A DNA stretch of 10,353 bases from Pelagophyceae sp. CCMP2097 (Eukaryota; Sar; Pelagophyceae), in contig MU657477.1 in the NCBI GenBank assembly GCA_026770575.1, positions 38,456 through 48,808 on the forward strand, written 5' to 3'. A program made the position numbers and the translations under genes. Below, one piece after another: positions 6,502 to 10,353 of this stretch. Positions within the stretch are counted from its first letter, which is position 1. The number at the start of each line of letters is the position of its first letter. The notes beneath the pieces are model-generated. The model was not told where the DNA came from and searched no databases. It worked only from the letters and a program-made list of their open reading frames with translations.

Positions 6502-8371
6502 TCAGCAGGCGGCGGGCGTGGCGAAGGTGGCCCGGTACTTGCAGATATCCGTTTCCTCGACGTCGACGATGCGCTCGTCGGCGGCGCAAACGAGGTCCAC
6601 GACAAGCTCGCGCGAGCCGTGGCCGGAGCAGTACTGGCCGTGCTTGAAGTGCCAACTCGCAAAGTCGTCGCCCCAGCCCTTAAAGTCGCCGAGCCTGGTC
6701 TGGTCCTGCTTGGCGCTGCCCCAGGGGCAAATCTCCCAGTTGTACTTTGCGATGCGCGCCTCGTAGCACTTACCGCGGAGCGACTCAAAGGCGCCGTCGG
6801 CGGGGCCAGGCAGGTCCGTCGCAAGCGCGCGCAAACGGATCGCCGACCGCGCCGCCTCGAGGTCCGCCGCCGCGGTCTTTAAAGCCGCGCGAGCCGCGTC
6901 GCCCTCGGGCAGCGTAATCAAAGCCGCCGCCGCGCCCTCGGCAGAGTCCGCCGCCAGACGCTGCTGCGACAAGATGGCCAGCGCACGAGAGCGCACAGTT
7001 CGCTCGCTCGAGACGCCTAAGTCGGCCGGTCGTCGTCGCGGGCATCGACGTGGCAATCGACTGTGGCTCCCGGCCTCGTTGCGGCGCGCACCCCAGTCGA
7101 AGACGGCGACGCCCTCGAGCTTGGACCTGGCGAGGGCGTTGCCGCGCGCCGCCCGCGCGGCCTCGACGGCGACCTGCGGCGTCGCGCGTCAGGGGCGGTC
7201 CATGCCTTCGATGGGACTCGCCGCTCGGGCGCCGGTCGCGCCGACGTCCTTGAGGAAAAGCGCGTCGCCGAGGGCGCGGAGTCGTAACTCGGCCTTTGCG
7301 GCGTCGCCGCCGCCGACGGCCGCGTCCCAGGCCTCTACCGCCTCGAGGCCAAGCGAGAGAACGTCAACGTCATCGATCTTATTCGTCACAGAGCTCTCGA
7401 GCCTGCGCGCGTGGGGTCATAACGGTTCCAAGGAGCGGTGTGGGGTCATCGAATACGGTTCCAAGGACGCACCCTGCGGTTTGCATGACTGCGTCGAGTA
7501 ACGCCTCGATCTCGGACGCCGCGGCGGCGAGCTCGAGCGACACGGCCGAAAGCTCCCAGGCCGCCGCGCCGTTAAGGGCGGCGTCGAGCGCCGATGCGGC
7601 GTCGACGTCTGCGGCGTCGTCTGCGAGCTTTTGGGCCTGGAGCTCTAAGGCTTCCCACTCGGCGACGCGGCCGCGGAGGTCGTGCATAGTAGGCTCGAGC
7701 TCAGCCACGCGCGCATTCGAATCGCGCAGCTCTTCCTCGACCGAGGCCACTCTCGCCTGCGGGCGGCGTCACTCGGCGGCCGACGCGGCGCCGGTCGGGC
7801 GCGGGGCCAACAAAGAGGCGGCGCACCGCGTAGTCTGCGACGTAGGCCCTGCGCTTCACTTCGCCGGCGTCTCGCGTTTCGCGCGCAAGCGCCTCGGCCA
7901 CGGCGGCGTCGGCGGCGTCGGCGGCGCACGTGTCCGGGCAGGGGGCGGACTCGTCGCTCCCGTCGCAGCAGTCGCAACTACGTGCGCGCTCGAACCGGCG
8001 GCGATTCCCGGCGGTCCTCACACCCCGTCGCCGACGCGGCTCGCGGGGAGCTTCACCGCCGCGTGGCCGGCGTTGCACGCGAACGTTGAAACGCCGACCG
8101 TCTCCGCCGAGCACGCGCTCGTTCTAAACTCGTCGGCGCCTGCGCAAACGACGAGTTGCGCACGAGCGGAAACCGCGTGCCACGGTCCACGCCCAAAGTC
8201 CGCACCGTCTCTGCAGTCGCAGTAGTCGTCGTTTACTTTTGAGGCGTCGATTTGCTTGGACCCGTCGCAGACGATTGCCCCCTGAAAAAAGCCCAGGCCG
8301 CCCGCAGCCGCGCCCTGCGGCGCAGACCAGGCGCACCGCCAAAACGCCGCCGAGAGGACGAGCTGGATCAT
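6502..8371 (-). CDS. PRKCSH: Glucosidase II beta subunit (MRH lectin regulatory subunit)
   Basis: This non-catalytic subunit holds the glucosidase II alpha subunit in the ER and binds mannose on N-glycans so that the two inner alpha-1,3 glucoses can be removed. Exons (minus strand): 8371-8206, 8139-8022, 7977-7827, 7756-7473, 7402-7246, 7173-7092, 7016-6502, giving about 490 residues. Residues 1-16 form a signal peptide (MIQLVLSAAFWRCAWSA). The N-terminal Cys/Asp-rich pair is diagnostic: VNDDYCDCRDGADE (46-59) and VGDGVCDCCDGSDE (91-104), each with acidic calcium-binding-type residues. Residues about 105-390 are Ala/Glu-rich and probably helical. The MRH domain (403-490) has six cysteines and the four mannose-contact residues: Gln423, Arg455, Glu473 or 474, and Tyr480. 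ATG 8371 follows an in-frame TGA at 8395-8393. The protein stops directly after TPAAC, with no HDEL-type signal. The family is certain; middle exon borders are less so. Confidence 0.92.
7017..7091 (-). other. Probable glucosidase II beta intron 6 (phase 1, 75 bases)
   Basis: Donor gtgcgc and acceptor cgacttag flank a segment with no stop that is a multiple of three. If translated, it adds 25 residues unusually rich in Arg and Pro, unlike the Ala/Glu-rich protein on both sides. I therefore read it as an intron, but an exon cannot be excluded. Confidence 0.6.
7174..7245 (-). other. Glucosidase II beta intron 5 (phase 0, 72 bases)
   Basis: Donor gtcggc, acceptor gacgccgcag. Required because the exon 5 frame meets an in-frame TGA at 7191-7189. 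Joins LFLKD to VAVEAARAARG. The donor is weak but is the only one nearby that keeps phase 0. Confidence 0.65.
7403..7472 (-). other. Glucosidase II beta intron 4 (phase 2, 70 bases)
   Basis: Donor gtgcgt, acceptor cgcgcgcag. Splicing joins MQTAG to LESSVTNKIDD, with the split codon GG-G restoring frame. Most of the intron is a two-copy tandem duplication (see 7411-7467). Confidence 0.75.
7411..7467. repeat. Two-copy tandem repeat inside an intron
   Basis: Copy 1 (7411-7434) and copy 2 (7440-7467) both start gtggggtcat and end cggttccaagga on the plus strand, differing by a four-base insertion and one substitution. The period is 29 bases. The repeat fills most of glucosidase II beta intron 4. 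Confidence 0.8.
7757..7826 (-). other. Glucosidase II beta intron 3 (phase 0, about 70 bases)
   Basis: The frame changes between the ADYA and ARVASVEEEL segments. The acceptor is cgcccgcag. I chose donor gtgcgc at 7826 because it matches other donors here; gttggc at 7811 is also phase 0 and would give a 55-base intron and five more residues. Confidence 0.6.
7978..8021 (-). other. Glucosidase II beta intron 2 (phase 2, 44 bases)
   Basis: Donor gtgagg, acceptor gcacgtag. GT joins T to make Val95 in GDGVCDCCDGSDE, the expected family sequence. At 44 bases it is very short. Confidence 0.85.
8140..8205 (-). other. Glucosidase II beta intron 1 (phase 1, 66 bases)
   Basis: Donor gtgcgg, acceptor tttgcgcag. 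Splicing gives CRDG-ADEFRTSAC, matching the family pattern. The intron is a multiple of three with no in-frame stop, so retention would insert 22 residues without a frameshift. Confidence 0.85.
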
Positions 8372-8390
8372 CCTCCTCGACCTCACGCCG

Positions 8391-8580
8391 GATCACGCCA
8401 CTGGCAGCTGCAGATAGAGTTTTGTGGAGCATTCGTTTTTTGGGCTATCGGAGACAAACTTCTCAGAGCTGAGACGCGCGGGCGCGCATGCCCAAGCGGA
8501 AGAAGAGCGCAGAGCCCGTTCCGTATGGTACCCGCGCCCCCTCTAAGGCAAGAAGTTTGGGGTATAGAGGCCTGTGGGGA
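8391..8580 (-). repeat. Left arm of a diverged long inverted repeat
   Basis: Read on the minus strand, the core at 8434-8391 starts GAATGCTCCA, continues AAAACTCTATCT and CAGCT, and ends GGCGTGA. The same series occurs on the plus strand at 9244-9281. Weaker similarity runs inward: TGGGCATGCGCGCCCGCGCG here against GGGGCAAAGGCGCCCGCGCG in the other arm, plus a shared CTATAC word. The arm's outer end is about 20 bases before the glucosidase II beta start codon, so it probably overlaps that gene's promoter and leader. Confidence 0.7.
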
Positions 8581-9243
8581 GAGCCGAGTCGACTCCCTTG
8601 AATTCAAATTTCGGCGCTCGACGGCAGCGCGCGAACGAGAGGGTCCGAAATCGCAGCTCGGAGATATGTGCTCCGGATGGCACTGTACGTGGGGCTGATA
8701 AAGAAAGATCACGAAAAGAAACCCGCCTTCGACCCGATTCCACTCTGACAACGGAGCGTCTCCGCGACACTCTTCCAAGTCGTCGATTAGGGCCACTCGT
8801 GCCGCGATACTCGCTGGGGACGTCGGCTTTATGGCCCTACAGATGGCGCACCAGTCGGCGCCGGTCTTATAGGCCGATTGCGTGTTTTTCATGGGCATGA
8901 CGTGCCTCGTACGAACGTCGGCCAAGTTTTGGAAAGCACCAAGTCCCGAACGCCACATTCGTTTGTGACTCTCGGGGATGTGCCTCGGTGAGTAGATCAC
9001 GAAATTCTGAAAGCTGCGATTTGGGCACCACTCTGAGCGCCGTGAGCGCCCCTCCAAGTTGAGACCATTTCACACTTCACCCCCGCATCTGGCATATACG
9101 TGCCGGCGTCGAGTAAAGACGGTTCCCGCCCATAGATGAGACCCTATACTCGGACCCCAGACCCTCCGCTCGGCGCCTGGGGCAAAGGCGCCCGCGCGCG
9201 AGGCGCCCGAAGAATGACCTCAAAATTGACCTCGCACAAAACT
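8435..9243. other. Spacer between inverted-repeat cores; no credible gene
   Basis: Open frames exist on both strands, for example minus 9057-8383 and plus 8574-8900, but none shows a known domain, a good start context or the strong GC preference of the neighbouring genes. Two adjacent 10-base palindromes occur at 8586-8595 (gagtcgactc) and 8598-8607 (ttgaattcaa). No transposase motif is recognisable. Confidence 0.5.
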
Positions 9244-9281
9244 GAATGCTCCAAAAAACTCTATCTCCAGCTGGCGTGACC
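9121..9281 (+). repeat. Right arm of the diverged long inverted repeat
   Basis: The core at 9244-9281 is nearly identical to the reverse complement of 8434-8391, differing by two substitutions and a gap of about five bases in the central part. The GC-rich block at about 9177-9200 and the CTATAC word at about 9143 correspond to inner parts of the left arm. Orientation is outward, toward the right end of the window. Confidence 0.7.
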
Positions 9282-9319
9282 TTTCCCGACTTTTTTTTAG
9301 CGAAGGTGGTTTATGCGAT

Positions 9320-10054
9320 GTGAAGCGACCTTACCTCCGCGAGTTGCCCCCCCTCAATGCGGCGGCCTTGCTGGCCCACCGCGGGGAGGCGACGCGCTCC
9401 CAGCGTCGCAAAAAAAATCTCCCCCCCGCGAGATCTGTAGCGAGAGCCCTGTCATTCGAGACAAGAGTATTCCCCCGAGCAGGTGCATGCTTGCTCGTAG
9501 TTTTTTGGGGCCCCCTTTGGTTCAGGGCACGCCATGCCTTAGTGGCGACCATACGGACGTGGCTGCGGCCTCCGTTGGCGCCAACTCGCGAGTGGCTACG
9601 TCCCCTGCGTACTCGGTGTGGCTGCGGCCCCCGTTTATTATCCTCCCTGACGCTGCCACCGCACCTTGCTTTGGCGGCGGTCATACGGACGTGGCTGCGG
9701 CCTCCGTCCCTGCACCTCGTGCTTTTGGTGGCCATTCGGACGCGGCTGCGGCCTCCGTTTGCGTCATCACGCCATCGGCCTCGACCCCGTCGAACTCGGT
9801 GTGGCCGCGGCCCCCGATCGTCATCCTCATCGTTTGCACCATCGCACCTTGGTTTGGCGGCGGACATACGGACGTGGCTGCGGCCTCCGTTGGCGTCAAC
9901 ACGCGAATGGTTTCGACCCATGTGCACTCGGCGTGGCCTCGGCCCCCGTCTGGCACCCTCTCCGACTGTGCCATTGCACTGCCATGGCCAGTCCCTACGT
10001 CCTCACTCCATCCTGACTTCGTATCCGCACCGTACGATCGCGCCAGTTTTATGA
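9320..10054 (+). other. Open frame through the minisatellite, coding status unclear
   Basis: This frame is stop-free for about 244 codons and encodes repeated IRTWLRPP and TRCGxGPR peptides. It has no ATG in roughly its first 200 codons. A minus-strand frame (9927-9331) is also fully open. Because repeat units are multiples of three, one open unit keeps several frames open, so length is poor evidence of coding here. I do not recognise a product. Confidence 0.15.
9550..9990. repeat. Minisatellite of 132-base units with one 51-base deleted unit
   Basis: Unit starts (catacgga or cattcgga) are at 9550, 9682, 9733 and 9865, giving spacings of 132, 51 and 132. Each full unit has an A block (acggacgtggctgcggcc type) and, 61 bases later, a related B block (actcggtgtggctgcggc type) at 9611, 9794 and 9926. 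The 51-base unit equals a full unit lacking 81 internal bases. Full units align without gaps. The last unit decays after about 9970. Confidence 0.9.
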
Positions 10055-10353
10055 GTGTGGCTACGGTTGCGACCCTTGCCCGTCCCGGTGCTTTGTGCAT
10101 TGCATTGTCGGTCTCCTTCTGGCTCGGAAGCGCGCTCATGTCCATCTGTGACGGTCCCCAGCATCTGGCGATGTTTTTACCCCTCGCCATCCCCGCCCCA
10201 AACTACATGATCCCGTTGAAGAAGGTCCCCATCAAAATGCCCTCCTCAATGAAGGCCCTCTCTGCTCCTACAATCATTTCGGGCGTGGATGAGGGTACTG
10301 CAGCCTCGGCAGTGGCGGCACTACCGAGGTCCTCGCTGGGCGCGTCTCGAACC
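10051..10353. other. Right-edge open frames, possible partial gene
   Basis: On the plus strand, ATG 10051 opens 101 codons that run off the window, beginning MSVATVATLARPGALCIALS and including hydrophobic stretches. On the minus strand, a frame entering at 10352 stays open to a TAG at 10205-10203. It ends AFIEEGILMGTFFNGIM, and it continues past that stop in the same frame to 9681. The two frames share their third codon positions, so codon bias cannot separate them. Neither has a recognised domain. Confidence 0.2.

Noticed and set aside
7757..7772. A GT-AG pair only 16 bases apart (gtgacg to cgcag)
   Set aside because: Too short for splicing. Donors at 7826 or 7811 give plausible lengths with the same acceptor and correct phase.
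8574..8900. A 108-codon plus-strand open frame
   Set aside because: No ATG at its start, no domain, and composition unlike the two real genes.
8383..9057. A 224-codon minus-strand open frame (and a 68-codon one at 9073-8867)
   Set aside because: The larger starts at TTG and the smaller at GTG, with no recognised motif. The larger crosses the inverted repeat into the glucosidase II beta leader. A degraded element gene is possible but unsupported.
8380..9290. Target-site duplication flanking the inverted repeats
   Set aside because: Flanks compared by eye share only short words such as cgac, not at equivalent positions, so the transposon reading is unproven.

Overview
The window is nuclear DNA from a GC-rich eukaryote. 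Both recognisable genes are broken by short GT-AG introns (44 to 167 bases), and reading frame and family similarity resume exactly across each intron. Compact genes, strong GC preference at third codon positions, Ala/Arg-rich proteins and donors mostly starting GTGCG or GTGAG suggest a unicellular alga or protist. A pelagophyte-type stramenopile is my best guess, from general appearance only.

Layout. Positions 1-39 may hold the first 13 codons of a minus-strand gene cut by the window edge. Positions 40-1153 are non-coding and visibly more AT-rich than the rest, and carry two long imperfect hairpins (212-280 and 774-834). Positions 1154-6142 (+) encode an unconventional myosin of about 1521 residues in five exons: motor, Ala/Arg-rich IQ-like neck, coiled coils, a probable beta-trefoil-like region and a C-terminal PDZ domain. 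A 359-base convergent intergenic stretch follows. Positions 8371-6502 (-) encode glucosidase II beta subunit (about 490 residues, seven exons by my model): signal peptide, paired Cys/Asp-rich N-terminal modules, helical middle and a complete MRH lectin domain.

Positions 8391-9281 contain no convincing gene. They are bounded by two related sequences in inverted orientation, one of which ends about 20 bases before the glucosidase II beta start codon. They could be terminal repeats of a mobile element or duplicated outward-facing promoters. Positions 9550-9990 are a minisatellite of 132-base units whose lengths stay multiples of three. The right edge has open frames on both strands with no recognisable product.

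The two clear genes work in different systems: actin-based transport or anchoring (myosin) and ER N-glycan trimming and quality control (glucosidase II beta). If the left-edge fragment is an ALG13-like protein, as its few residues faintly suggest, a second N-glycan gene lies nearby. No operon logic applies. All exon-intron boundaries are my reading of the sequence and have no transcript support.
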